From: Actinospica durhamensis | GTDB lineage: Bacteria > Actinomycetota > Actinomycetes > Streptomycetales > Catenulisporaceae | DNA length: 42,975 nt | NCBI RefSeq assembly: GCF_018139695.1 | Contig: NZ_JAGSOG010000042.1 | Coordinates: 1 to 42,975 of the forward strand | Direction of reading: 5' to 3' | In this document: piece by piece, positions 34,364 to 42,374 of the stretch | Position numbering within the stretch: position 1 is the first letter of the stretch | Layout of the letters: every line of letters begins with the position of its first letter | The notes under the pieces: model-generated | Database searches by the model: none | Seen by the model: only the letters and a program-made list of their open reading frames with translations | Told to the model about the DNA's origin: nothing | Made by a program: the position numbers and the translations under genes

Positions 34364-34425
34364 GCACCACAGCCGTCGTCCCCGGAACCCGCAGGTAAGC
34401 GGGCCGGGGACGACGGCTGTGGTGC
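34364..34425. terminator. Very long hairpin after the MMPL exporter gene
   Basis: A 22-bp perfect outer stem, an AA bulge, a 5-bp inner stem (CCCGC/GCGGG) and a 6-nt loop make a 62-nt structure, starting 10 bp beyond the MMPL stop. It most likely terminates the exporter transcript and blocks read-through to or from the IS element. Confidence 0.8.
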
Positions 34426-34435
34426 GGTGTGGCGC

Positions 34436-36688
34436 CTACCTGGCGACGTCGCTCGTCTGCTCGCGCTGGCCGGGCAGCAGGACGCCCGCATCAGCAGCCT
34501 CGGCCTCAGCGGCCGCAGCGGAAGCCGCCTCCTGGGCGAGTTCGGCTTCGAGGCGTTCGCCCTCGATGTCGGCGTCGGGGACGAGGCGGGCGAACCAGCG
34601 GGGGTGGTACCAGATCTTGTCGCCGACGATGGCCATGACCGCGGGGACCAGGGCGAGCCGGACCACGAAGGCGTCCACGAGCACGCCGACGGCGAAGCTG
34701 AAGCCGATCGACTTGATCATCGGGTCGCTGGCGAACAGGAACGAGGCGAAGATCGAGGCCATGATCAGCGCCGCCGCGGTGACCACCCGGGCGGACTGGC
34801 CGGTGCCGTGGATCGCGGCCTCGCGGGCGTTGCCGGTGCGGGTGTAGTGCTCCTTGATCCGCGAGACCACGAAGATCTCGTAGTCGCTGGACAGGCCGAA
34901 CATGATGGCCAGCAGGATCACCGGCAGGAAGCTGAGTGTCTGGGTCGGGGCGATGCCCAGCAGCTGCTTGCCCCAGCCCCACTGGAACACCGCGACCTGT
35001 GCGCCGAGGGCGGCTCCCGCGGAGAGCAGGAAGCCCAGGATGGACTTGAGCGGGACCAGGATGGTGCGGAAGGCGAAGGTCAGCAGCAGGAACGCCAGCA
35101 CCACGACGGTGCCCAGGAAGATCGGCAGGGCCTGGGAGAGCTTGGCCGAGACGTCGATGTCGGTGGCGGTCTGGCCGCCCACCAGGATCTGCGCGCCGGT
35201 GGCCGAGGCTATCGCGCCCGAGTCGTCCCGGATGGTGTGCACCAGGTTTGCCGTGGCGGCGTCGTTCGGCCCGGTGGAGGGCACCACCGAGATGACCGCG
35301 ATGCCGTTGGTGACGGCCGCGACCTTCGCGGAGACCACGCCGTCGACCTTGGCCAGGGTCGAGGCGACCTCGGCGGCGGTGGCGGGCTTGGTCACGTCCT
35401 GGGCCACCACGGTCAGGGTGCCGTTGTAGCCGGCCCCGAAGTGCTCGGTGGTCAGGTCGTAGGCGACGCGGGAGGTGTCCGTGGTGGGACGGGCGTCGGC
35501 CCCCGGCAGCCCGAGGTCCATCTTGCTGAAGGGCAGGGCCACCAGGCCGAGGATCAGCACGCCGAGGATGAGCACCGGCCAGCGGCGGCGCACCACCCAG
35601 TTCGCCCAGCGCGTTCCGGTGAGCTTCTCCGGCTCGCGCACCGCCGTCGTCGTGGCGGTGCGGGCGCGGCGCAGCAGCGGCAGGCGGCTGTAGCGGGTGA
35701 TGCGGTTCCCGGAGAAGCCGATCAGCGCGGGCAGCAGGGTGAGCGCGACCAGCAGGGCGAGGCCGACGGTGGCCGCGGCGGTCAGGCCCATGACGGTCAG
35801 GAACGGGATGCCGACGACGGACATGCCGCACAGCGCGATCATCACGCTGAGGCCGGCGAAGACCACCGAGGATCCGGCGGTGCCGGCGGCCCGGCCCACG
35901 GCCTCCTCGGGGGAGTGTCCGGCCGCGGTGTTGGTGCGGGTCCTGGACAGGATGAACAGCGCGTAGTCGATCGCGCAGGAGAGCCCCAGCATGGTCGCGA
36001 CCGAGGTCGAGGCGGAGGCGATGTCGGTGAACGCCGCGAGGATCGTGACGCCCATCATCGAGATGACCACGCCGGCGATGGCGGTGACCAGCGGCATGCC
36101 GCCGACCAGGAGCGAGCCGAAGGTCAGCACGAGTACGACGAGGGCGATGATGACGCCGATGGCCTCGCTGTTGACCGCTGCGGCCTGCGGGTAGACCGCG
36201 CCGCTGAAGGCGACCTGGACGCCGGCCTGCTGCGCGTCGTGCGCGGCGGTCTCGAGGCCGTCGACGGTGGTGGACTTCACGTCGCCTGGGCCGGTGACGC
36301 TGTAGGTGACGGTGGCCAGGGCCACCTTCTGGTCCGGGGAGACCGTGCCCGTGGCGTAGGGGTCGGAGACGGACACGACCTGAGGCAGGGCCTTGAGTTC
36401 CTTGAGCGTCGCCTCCACCCCGGCCTTGTGCGCGGCCGTGGTCACGGTCCCGTTCTCGTCCGCGAACACCACCTGGGTCGTCGTGCCGGACGCGGCGGGC
36501 AGCTTCTGCTCGAGCACCGTGACGGCCTGCTGGGACTGCGTCCCGGGGATGGTCAGGGAGTCGGTGGTCTTGCCGCCGAGGGCGCTGGCGAGCACCACGG
36601 CGAGGATGACGAGCGCGCCCCAGGCGGACAGGGTGGTCCACCGGTGCCGGTAGCACCACCGGGCCAGGCGGTAGAGATAACGGGACAT
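34436..36688 (-). CDS. MMPL/RND-family membrane exporter
   Basis: This 750-aa transporter has two homologous halves. Each has one span, a large extracytoplasmic domain (about 45-165 and 390-500) and then a bundle of five spans. The half-boundary helix Met-Leu-Gly-Leu-Ser-Cys-Ala-Ile-Asp-Tyr-Ala-Leu-Phe and its partner Met-Phe-Gly-Leu-Ser-Ser-Asp-Tyr-Glu-Ile-Phe carry the Asp-Tyr pairs that relay protons in MMPL proteins. It exports lipids, drugs or secondary metabolites; the cargo is unknown. The tail is Ala/Glu-rich and cytoplasmic. The ATG at 36688 has GGGGAG upstream, and the longer frame is discarded. It is divergent from a TetR gene that probably represses it. Confidence 0.94.
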   Translation of the reverse strand: MSRYLYRLARWCYRHRWTTLSAWGALVILAVVLASALGGKTTDSLTIPGTQSQQAVTVLEQKLPAASGTTTQVVFADENGTVTTAAHKAGVEATLKELKALPQVVSVSDPYATGTVSPDQKVALATVTYSVTGPGDVKSTTVDGLETAAHDAQQAGVQVAFSGAVYPQAAAVNSEAIGVIIALVVLVLTFGSLLVGGMPLVTAIAGVVISMMGVTILAAFTDIASASTSVATMLGLSCAIDYALFILSRTRTNTAAGHSPEEAVGRAAGTAGSSVVFAGLSVMIALCGMSVVGIPFLTVMGLTAAATVGLALLVALTLLPALIGFSGNRITRYSRLPLLRRARTATTTAVREPEKLTGTRWANWVVRRRWPVLILGVLILGLVALPFSKMDLGLPGADARPTTDTSRVAYDLTTEHFGAGYNGTLTVVAQDVTKPATAAEVASTLAKVDGVVSAKVAAVTNGIAVISVVPSTGPNDAATANLVHTIRDDSGAIASATGAQILVGGQTATDIDVSAKLSQALPIFLGTVVVLAFLLLTFAFRTILVPLKSILGFLLSAGAALGAQVAVFQWGWGKQLLGIAPTQTLSFLPVILLAIMFGLSSDYEIFVVSRIKEHYTRTGNAREAAIHGTGQSARVVTAAALIMASIFASFLFASDPMIKSIGFSFAVGVLVDAFVVRLALVPAVMAIVGDKIWYHPRWFARLVPDADIEGERLEAELAQEAASAAAAEAEAADAGVLLPGQREQTSDVAR

Positions 36689-36741
36689 GGGCTCCCCAGA
36701 GTCACGGGCAGGAGATCCGGCGGCGCGAGGCGCTCGACAAC

Positions 36742-36792
36742 GGACTGCATTAATGCCCACGATAGTCTAATTGCAGTCCATGGCAAATTTGC
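36742..36792. promoter_or_regulatory. Operator region between MMPL and TetR genes
   Basis: Within 51 bp there are two perfect 10-bp palindromes, GCATTAATGC (36747-36756) and GCAAATTTGC (36783-36792). There is also an 8-bp inverted repeat GGACTGCA/TGCAGTCC (36742-36749, 36772-36779). This AT-rich island is the likely TetR binding region and covers both divergent promoters. Confidence 0.65.
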
Positions 36793-36801
36793 GTCCCGGG
36801 C

Positions 36802-36807
36802 TATAAT
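36802..36807 (+). promoter_or_regulatory. -10 box of a leaderless promoter (TetR gene)
   Basis: TATAAT, a perfect consensus, lies 7 nt before the ATG at 36815 and there is no Shine-Dalgarno. The -35 is not recognisable and falls beside the GCAAATTTGC palindrome. Confidence 0.65.
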
Positions 36808-36814
36808 CGTGCTC

Positions 36815-37438
36815 ATGGCAGCCCCCGAGACGATGTCGTCCCTGCGTGAGCGCTCCAAGGCCAAGCGCCGGGAGCTGATCCGCCGGACCGCCATGCGCCT
36901 GTTCGCCGAGCGCGGCTACGACCACGCCACCATCGCCGACATCGCCGCCGAGGCCGAGGTCGCGCCCCGTACCGTGACGATGTACTTCTCCTCGAAGGCC
37001 GACGTCGCGCTCTCGCTGGCCAACGAGGTGATCGGCCGGCTACTCGCGGTGTTCAAGGAGGACCCGGGCCTGAACTTCACCGACGCGGTGGACCGGTGGC
37101 TCACCTCCGAGCGCGAACACCTCGACCCGGAGCTCGCCGCGCTCAACAGCGCGATGTTCGAGGCCAACCCGGACCTGCGGTCGCTGGGCAGCACCGAGCT
37201 CAGCGAGGTGGTGGCCTTCGCCGGCCCGGCCTTCAAGGCGGAGGTGGGCCTGCCCGACGGCCACCCGCTGCGCGGTGTCATCAGCGCCGCCGCCGGGGCC
37301 GCGCTCACCCAGTACCTGTTCACCAGCATGCACAAGGCCGAGCAGCCGCAGCTGCACGACGAGTTCATGCACGTTCTGCGTACCCTGATGCGCTCGGCGC
37401 GGACGGACGCGGCGGAGCCGTCCGAGCTGCCCGCGTAG
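36815..37438 (+). CDS. TetR-family transcriptional repressor
   Basis: This 207-aa protein has the N-terminal TetR helix-turn-helix (Thr-Ala-Met-Arg-Leu-Phe-Ala-Glu-Arg-Gly-Tyr, Thr-Ile-Ala-Asp-Ile-Ala, Pro-Arg-Thr-Val-Thr-Met-Tyr-Phe) in residues 18-65. An all-helical ligand-binding domain follows. It is divergent from the MMPL exporter with several palindromes between, so it most likely represses both and responds to a molecule the pump removes. The ATG at 36815 is placed by a leaderless TATAAT box. Confidence 0.93.
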   Translation: MAAPETMSSLRERSKAKRRELIRRTAMRLFAERGYDHATIADIAAEAEVAPRTVTMYFSSKADVALSLANEVIGRLLAVFKEDPGLNFTDAVDRWLTSEREHLDPELAALNSAMFEANPDLRSLGSTELSEVVAFAGPAFKAEVGLPDGHPLRGVISAAAGAALTQYLFTSMHKAEQPQLHDEFMHVLRTLMRSARTDAAEPSELPA

Positions 37439-37460
37439 GGCGGCTGCCGGCAGCTCGCGT

Positions 37461-37775
37461 CTATCTCAGTGTGTTGCTTGCCGTGAGCACGGTGACGACC
37501 ACCCCCACGGCGGCCAGTGCGGCGCCGAGCCATCGGTGTCGGGTGAGCGCGGCGTCGGACGGAAACGGGACGTCCGGACCCCGGCGGTTCCCGCGTATGC
37601 GCCACATGAAGCGCGGAAAGACGACGTGCATGAGCCCTATGGCGATGAAGCACACCCCGAAGCTGAGCCAGCCGCTCGGAGTGTGTGGCATCGACATCGC
37701 TTCGGGCCGCGCCTGGGCGAGCATTCCCATCATGCCGGTCAAGTTGCCCGCATGGAGATCGGCAAGCACCGACAT
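37461..37775 (-). CDS. Small two-span membrane protein (DUF6199-like)
   Basis: This 104-aa protein has two hydrophobic segments: Leu-Ser-Phe-Gly-Val to Met-His-Val-Val-Phe near 36-54, and Leu-Gly-Ala-Ala-Leu to Val-Leu-Thr near 83-98. They are joined by a basic loop with Phe-Met-Trp-Arg-Ile-Arg. The pattern resembles small actinomycete membrane proteins of unknown function. The start is uncertain: ATG at 37775 has a cramped ribosome site, and ATG at 37697 or 37691 would give a shorter protein beginning at the first span. Confidence 0.55.
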   Translation of the reverse strand: MSVLADLHAGNLTGMMGMLAQARPEAMSMPHTPSGWLSFGVCFIAIGLMHVVFPRFMWRIRGNRRGPDVPFPSDAALTRHRWLGAALAAVGVVVTVLTASNTLR

Positions 37776-37824
37776 CTCCGTCGGCTCGTCCGGTCCGCCG
37801 TCGCCGGCTTGGCCGGCGGGACGG

Positions 37825-37864
37825 CCGGTGCAGAGCCGGCCGTCGACGGCCGGCTCTGCACCGG
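37825..37864. terminator. 40-bp perfect palindrome after the carboxylesterase gene
   Basis: Two 20-bp arms meet at GTCGAC with no unpaired spacer, 14 bp past the esterase stop. As RNA this is a stem of about 18 bp with a TCGA loop. It is a very strong factor-independent-style terminator without a T-run. Confidence 0.8.
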
Positions 37865-37878
37865 TATTGAGACTCGCC

Positions 37879-39654
37879 TTAGTACGCCGTGGTCTGCGAC
37901 TCCAGGTAGGACTTGAGGAACGCGTACTTGGCCGCGCTGTCCGCCGCGCCGATCGGCTCGAGCGCGGTGCCGAGCTCCATCACCTGCGGGACGGTGGTGC
38001 GCAGCTCGGGCCAGGCGGGCAGGGCTCGGCCGTGGCCGTGCGCGGCGCGGGCGGGGGTGTTGGGGTCTCCGGCGGCGGCGAAGTTGGCCACGTAGGTGGA
38101 CATCGCGTCGGCGACCTCGTAGTCCTTCGCCGTCCACGGGCGGTCGGTGCCGGAAAGGCCGCCGAAGATGTAGTAGAGGTCTGACCCGTGGTAGGCGCCG
38201 AGTTCGGCGGCGTCCTGGCCCGGGGTGATCGGGTTGGTGGTGTCGGTGCCGGGCGGGACCTGGGTCCACCAGTAGGTGTGGATCGGGCTGGTGTTGCGCG
38301 CGTCGAGGCGGAACTGGGTGCCCCACAGGAAGGTCGAGACCCGCTCCTCGTCGTCGGCGTACCGGCAGTACTGCTCCGCCGCCTCGGCGTCGGTCGCGGC
38401 CGGGTAGAGCGCGAGGAACCGCGCGGCCTGGTCGCCGAAGGTGCTCGCCGCGAAGCTCTGGTAGTCGGCGACGGAGATGGTGAACGTGGGGGAGGCGCCG
38501 TTCTCGTCCTTGCAGTTGCCGGTCAGCACCGGGACGTCGACCTCGCGGCCGGGGTGCATGGCCTCGGTGTAGGTCGTCGGCAGCACGTAGCCGTCCAGCA
38601 CGTTGCCGAAGTTCGTGCCCTGACTCGGCGCGCCCGGGGCGAACACCGTCTGCACGATGTCCTCGGCGCTCAGCGCGCGCAGCCCGGCCAGCGAGTCGGC
38701 GCCCATGAGCGCGGCGAACGCGGTGCCGTTCGCCTCGGCGGAGGCGAGGGTGGAGTAGCCGCCGGCCACGTGCCCGAGCGAGGGGTCCTTGGTGTACTGC
38801 ACGCCGGAGGAGAGCAGGGCCCGGTGGAACAGGCCGCGGGCCAGCTTCGAGATCATCAGGATATTGGTGAACGAGGAGCCGTGCGACCAGCCGGCCAGGG
38901 TCACCCGGTCCGGGTCGCCGCCGAACGCGGCGATGTTGCGGTGCACCCACGCGAGCGCGGCCACGCTGTCGAGCACTCCCCAGTTGCCCGACCCGCCGTG
39001 GCCCGACTCGGCGCTGAGCTCCGGCAGCGCGAGGTCGCCGAACGGCCCGACGCGGTGGTTGAAGGTCACCACCACCACGCCCTTGCCCGCCAGCGTCGCG
39101 CCGTCGTAGATCGGCTGCCCGGACCACATCGCGGAGTTGCGCCCGCCGTAGATCCAGACGAACACCGGACGCCGTCCGCCCGAGCCCTGGTCGGGGCCCG
39201 AATCAGTGCTCGAGGACCCGGTCCAGACGTTCAGGTTGAGGCAGTCCTCGCTCAGTTCGGGCACCTGGTCGGCCGGGATGCCGTCGACCGGCTGCGGGCA
39301 GGCCGGCCCCCAGGAGTCCGCCGCGCGCACGCCGGACCAGGACGGCGCGGGCCGCGGCGCGCGCCACCGGTTCGGTCCGGCGGTCGAGGCGGCATACGGG
39401 ATGCCGCGGTAGACGCTCACTCCGGCCACGCCCGCCGCGACGCCGCTGACCCAGCCGGATTCGGTGCGCACGGGGCGCGAGGCCGCGGGGTCGGAGTGAG
39501 AGGTCGAGGTGGACGCCGAGGCCGGTCCGGCCGCGGCGGTGTCGAACAGCACGGCTCCGGCCGCGACCCCGGCGGCGCCGCCGAGGAAGCCGCGGCGGCC
39601 GAGCGAGGGGGTCTCGGGCGGGGTCTCGGCCGGGGATTCGTTTCGCAAGCTCAC
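37879..39654 (-). CDS. Tat-exported type-B carboxylesterase with atypical active-site motifs
   Basis: This 591-aa alpha/beta-hydrolase has a twin-arginine signal (Gly-Arg-Arg-Gly-Phe-Leu-Gly at 19-25 and an Ala-rich hydrophobic region), so it is exported folded. Family landmarks are Ser-Glu-Asp-Cys-Leu-Asn-Leu-Asn-Val near 135-143, Phe-Gly-Gly-Asp-Pro-Asp-Arg-Val-Thr near 244-252, and a C-terminal Gly-Ala-Tyr-His-Gly-Ser-Asp-Leu with the catalytic His. The nucleophile elbow is Gly-Trp-Ser257-His-Gly instead of the usual Gly-Glu-Ser-Ala-Gly. The oxyanion-hole segment is Trp-Ile-Tyr-Gly-Gly-Arg-Asn instead of Trp-Ile-His-Gly-Gly-Gly. The substrate preference is therefore probably unusual. The GTG start has GGGAG 7 nt upstream. 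Confidence 0.92.
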   Translation of the reverse strand: MSLRNESPAETPPETPSLGRRGFLGGAAGVAAGAVLFDTAAAGPASASTSTSHSDPAASRPVRTESGWVSGVAAGVAGVSVYRGIPYAASTAGPNRWRAPRPAPSWSGVRAADSWGPACPQPVDGIPADQVPELSEDCLNLNVWTGSSSTDSGPDQGSGGRRPVFVWIYGGRNSAMWSGQPIYDGATLAGKGVVVVTFNHRVGPFGDLALPELSAESGHGGSGNWGVLDSVAALAWVHRNIAAFGGDPDRVTLAGWSHGSSFTNILMISKLARGLFHRALLSSGVQYTKDPSLGHVAGGYSTLASAEANGTAFAALMGADSLAGLRALSAEDIVQTVFAPGAPSQGTNFGNVLDGYVLPTTYTEAMHPGREVDVPVLTGNCKDENGASPTFTISVADYQSFAASTFGDQAARFLALYPAATDAEAAEQYCRYADDEERVSTFLWGTQFRLDARNTSPIHTYWWTQVPPGTDTTNPITPGQDAAELGAYHGSDLYYIFGGLSGTDRPWTAKDYEVADAMSTYVANFAAAGDPNTPARAAHGHGRALPAWPELRTTVPQVMELGTALEPIGAADSAAKYAFLKSYLESQTTAY

Positions 39655-39797
39655 TGATTTCTCCCAGGTGAAAGCGGAGGGAAGGACGCCGCGCGCACGA
39701 CGCTGTGCCCGGTCCCGCCTGCGAAGGAAATAAGGGTTCTGTGATCACCGGACGGTCGAGGCCGCCCGGAGCCGTGGGGGAGCGCGGTCGGCCGCGG

Positions 39798-41054
39798 TCA
39801 GCCGGCGGAGCCGCTCAGCAGCGCCTCGAGGCGGGCCGCGACGAGTTCGGCCGTGCCCCGCGCGTAGCGCGAGTTCATCGCCTCGTAGGTGCAGCGGTCG
39901 TAACTGTCCTGATCCGCCATGTACTTCGCCCCGCCGTTGACCATCGTGGCGATCCAGGTCACCGGGGCGGTGGAGGCCGCCTTGACCGCGAGACCGGTGC
40001 GGGCGCCGAGCTCGGCCTGCAGGCCCGCGATGGTCAGATCGCCGATCCGCAGCAGCGTGACCAGCGCGTCGGTGTCGCCGTCCGGGCGGTAGTCGTAGCC
40101 GCGGGTGGGGCGCAGGGCGTGCAGTCCGGGCGGCGGAGTCTGGGCCCTGACCCGCATCCGCTCGCTGGTCACGCTCAGCGGGCCGGCCGCGTCGCCGGTG
40201 CCCGCGCCCGAGTCGGCGCCCGAGTCTGCGTCCTCGGTCGTGACGGCCTCGGCGGCCCGCAGCGCCTCCTGGGCCAGGCGGGATCCGAGCGCCGCCAACA
40301 GCACGCGCGCCGCGACCGGATCGCCGGCGGTCAGGTAGGGGGCCTGGTCGCCTGCCGCACCGGGCAGGAACAGCGCGACCGCCTCGCCGCCGTAGGTCTC
40401 CTCGATCTCGCGGCACGCGGCCCCGGCGAGGTCCGCGCTGATCTCGCGCGGGCCGCCGGGCTGCGCGGTCAGCTGCATCACCGAGGACTGCACGGCGTAG
40501 TTCAACACCAGCGCCAGCGGGCGGCCGCGGGCGTCGTCGATGCGCAGCACGCTGAGGGTGTGGTCGCTCGGGCCGCCGTCGTCGGCGCCGAGCCACCAGC
40601 CCTCGGGCGTGGGCACGTCCCGGTTGACGTTGACCCGGCACACCCCGTGCCCGACACCGAGCCGCGCGGGGCGCAGCGTCGCGGCCGCGTCCGCCGCGGC
40701 CCGCCGCACCGCGTCGTCCACCGCGGCGCTGATCAGGGCATTGCGTTTCTCCTCGACCCCGGCGAGCCGGCCGGGCGGGAAGACGTGCGGGGCGCAGAAG
40801 GTGTGGCTGGCCACGACGAGGCAGTGCTCGACCGCCGCGCCGGTCACCTCGTGCAGCAGGGTGAGCATCCGGGCCAGCTGGTGCTCGAACACGGAGGTCT
40901 GGTCCAGCACAGCGAGCGCGACGCGGGTGGGGCCGTCGTCGAGGACGAGCACCCGGGCCGAGAGGGGATCGTGCACGGCGTGGAAGCCGTCGAAGGGCAG
41001 AGCCGCGGCGGGAATGGCTATGCAGGCCCGGCCCGCCCCGGCCCGCAGCGTCAT
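39798..41054 (-). CDS. Neutral-ceramidase-fold protein, paralogue lacking metal-site histidines
   Basis: This 418-aa protein is homologous to the gene immediately upstream and to the N-terminal domain of neutral/alkaline ceramidases. Shared features are Val-Asn-Val-Asn-Arg near 141-145, Ser-Ala-Asp-Leu-Ala-Gly-Ala-Ala-Cys-Arg, and Gly-Ala-Ala-Gly-Asp-Gln-Ala-Pro. The His-x-His of the family is His84-Thr-Phe86, and the Val-His-Pro motif is Val188-Gln189-Ser. Two probable metal-site histidines are thus lost. It may be a non-catalytic partner or have a changed mechanism. No signal peptide is visible, so it is cytoplasmic. The ATG overlaps the upstream stop (ATGA), giving strict coupling. Confidence 0.82.
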   Translation of the reverse strand: MTLRAGAGRACIAIPAAALPFDGFHAVHDPLSARVLVLDDGPTRVALAVLDQTSVFEHQLARMLTLLHEVTGAAVEHCLVVASHTFCAPHVFPPGRLAGVEEKRNALISAAVDDAVRRAAADAAATLRPARLGVGHGVCRVNVNRDVPTPEGWWLGADDGGPSDHTLSVLRIDDARGRPLALVLNYAVQSSVMQLTAQPGGPREISADLAGAACREIEETYGGEAVALFLPGAAGDQAPYLTAGDPVAARVLLAALGSRLAQEALRAAEAVTTEDADSGADSGAGTGDAAGPLSVTSERMRVRAQTPPPGLHALRPTRGYDYRPDGDTDALVTLLRIGDLTIAGLQAELGARTGLAVKAASTAPVTWIATMVNGGAKYMADQDSYDRCTYEAMNSRYARGTAELVAARLEALLSGSAG

Positions 41055-42316
41055 CGGACGCCTTCCGCGGCCAGCGCGAGTACGCCCTCGACGATGCTGT
41101 CCTCGGCGTGTCCGCGCACGATCGGGCAACCGCGCACCGAGTGCACAGGTCGGTCGAACCGCGCGTCGTCGGCGATGTAGCCGATGCGGTCGTTGGCGAT
41201 GGAGATCAGCAGCGTGTGCGTGAACGGCGAGGCGGCGCGCAGCCGCCGGCCGATCTCCGTCACCACCTCGCCGGAGACCCCGGCCAGCAGGATCTCGCCG
41301 ATCCGGATCACGGCCAGGCGCAAGGGCACCGTCTCGGTCGGCTCCTGGCGCATGCTCTCCATCACGTCCGACCCTGGCTTGGCCGGCAGCGCCACCTCCC
41401 GCTGCCCGGCGTGGATCCGCACGGCGTGCGCGCCCGCGCCGACGGCGATGCCCTCGGCCACCCGGACCGCCTCGGCTCCCACCATCAGCCCCTGGGCCTC
41501 CATCGCCCGGTAGGCGCGGGCGCTCTGGCGCGCGTCGGGCACCGCGCCCCAGGGCAGCCCTAGGTCGATCCGCGGCCCCTGGTCGCCGATGGTGCCGGGC
41601 GTCCAGAGGCAGACGAGCGCGTCGTCGAAGCACTCTTCGACGTGGCGGCACGCGGCCCCGGCCAGATCCGCGCTGAGCTCACCGGTGCCGAGCACGGAGG
41701 TGGGGTGGACGGAGTAGTTCAGCAGCAGCGCGATCGGCCGGCCTTCGAGGTCTTCGAAGCGCACGACGCGCACTGCCTTGTCCGAGGGCCCGTCCGGGTT
41801 CACGCCCAGGGTCCACCCGCCGCCCAGGTACGCCTCGCGGTTCACGTTCACGTCGGCGCTCCCGACCCCGGCGCCGACCCGGGCCGGGCGGGCCGCGGCG
41901 CGCGCGGACCGCAGCGCGGCGAGCATCGCGTCGTAGACCCGCTCGGTGTAGACCAGCGACTCCGGCGAACCGGCGTGCGCCAGTGCGCCCGGGCTCACCT
42001 CGCCGATGCGCGGCGCGCTGTGCGTGTGCGTCGCGGTGATGAGGATGTGCGCGAAGGCGATGCCCAGTTCGTCCTCGATGCGCCGGCGCACCGGCGTCAT
42101 GTCGCCGGCCTCGACCAGGTCGAGGCTGATCAGCGCGACCTCGGTGGTGCCGTCGTGGGCGACGACGGCGCGCAGGTGGATCGGATCGTGGATCCGCTCG
42201 AACGGCCGGCCCATCGGGTGCAGCGCGGTCAGGTCCTGCGGGGTGATGTCCACCTTGGCCGCGCCGACGCGCAGCGCGGGGTGCTCGGGGGAGGGCGTCG
42301 TGGAAGTGGTGGGCAA
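41051..42316 (-). CDS. Neutral-ceramidase-fold hydrolase
   Basis: This 421-aa protein has the N-terminal-domain pattern of neutral/alkaline ceramidases: Asp-Ile-Thr-Pro near 23, Thr-His97-Thr-His99-Ser-Ala-Pro, Asn-Val-Asn-Arg near 157, Tyr-Ser-Val-His204-Pro-Thr-Ser, and Gly-Asp-Gln-Gly-Pro near 244. These His residues are the zinc-ligand motifs of the family. The ceramidase catalytic Ser in Gly-Asp-Val-Ser-Pro is not conserved, so the amide or ester cleaved is unlikely to be ceramide itself. No export signal is visible. The TTG start at 42316 has AGGAG about 7 nt upstream. It is coupled to its degenerate paralogue downstream and preceded by an AhpD-like gene on the same strand. Confidence 0.85.
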   Translation of the reverse strand: MPTTSTTPSPEHPALRVGAAKVDITPQDLTALHPMGRPFERIHDPIHLRAVVAHDGTTEVALISLDLVEAGDMTPVRRRIEDELGIAFAHILITATHTHSAPRIGEVSPGALAHAGSPESLVYTERVYDAMLAALRSARAAARPARVGAGVGSADVNVNREAYLGGGWTLGVNPDGPSDKAVRVVRFEDLEGRPIALLLNYSVHPTSVLGTGELSADLAGAACRHVEECFDDALVCLWTPGTIGDQGPRIDLGLPWGAVPDARQSARAYRAMEAQGLMVGAEAVRVAEGIAVGAGAHAVRIHAGQREVALPAKPGSDVMESMRQEPTETVPLRLAVIRIGEILLAGVSGEVVTEIGRRLRAASPFTHTLLISIANDRIGYIADDARFDRPVHSVRGCPIVRGHAEDSIVEGVLALAAEGVR

Positions 42317-42374
42317 GGGTGGCTCCTGGGTGCGGTGGCTGACGGGCGGCAGCCGCTTTCGTACAGATCGAATA

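Noticed and set aside
34427-36814. Long plus-strand ORF running through the MMPL gene into tetR
   Set aside because: The first 796 or so codons are an antisense shadow of the exporter; only the TetR part from 36815 is real, as shown by the helix-turn-helix and the leaderless box.
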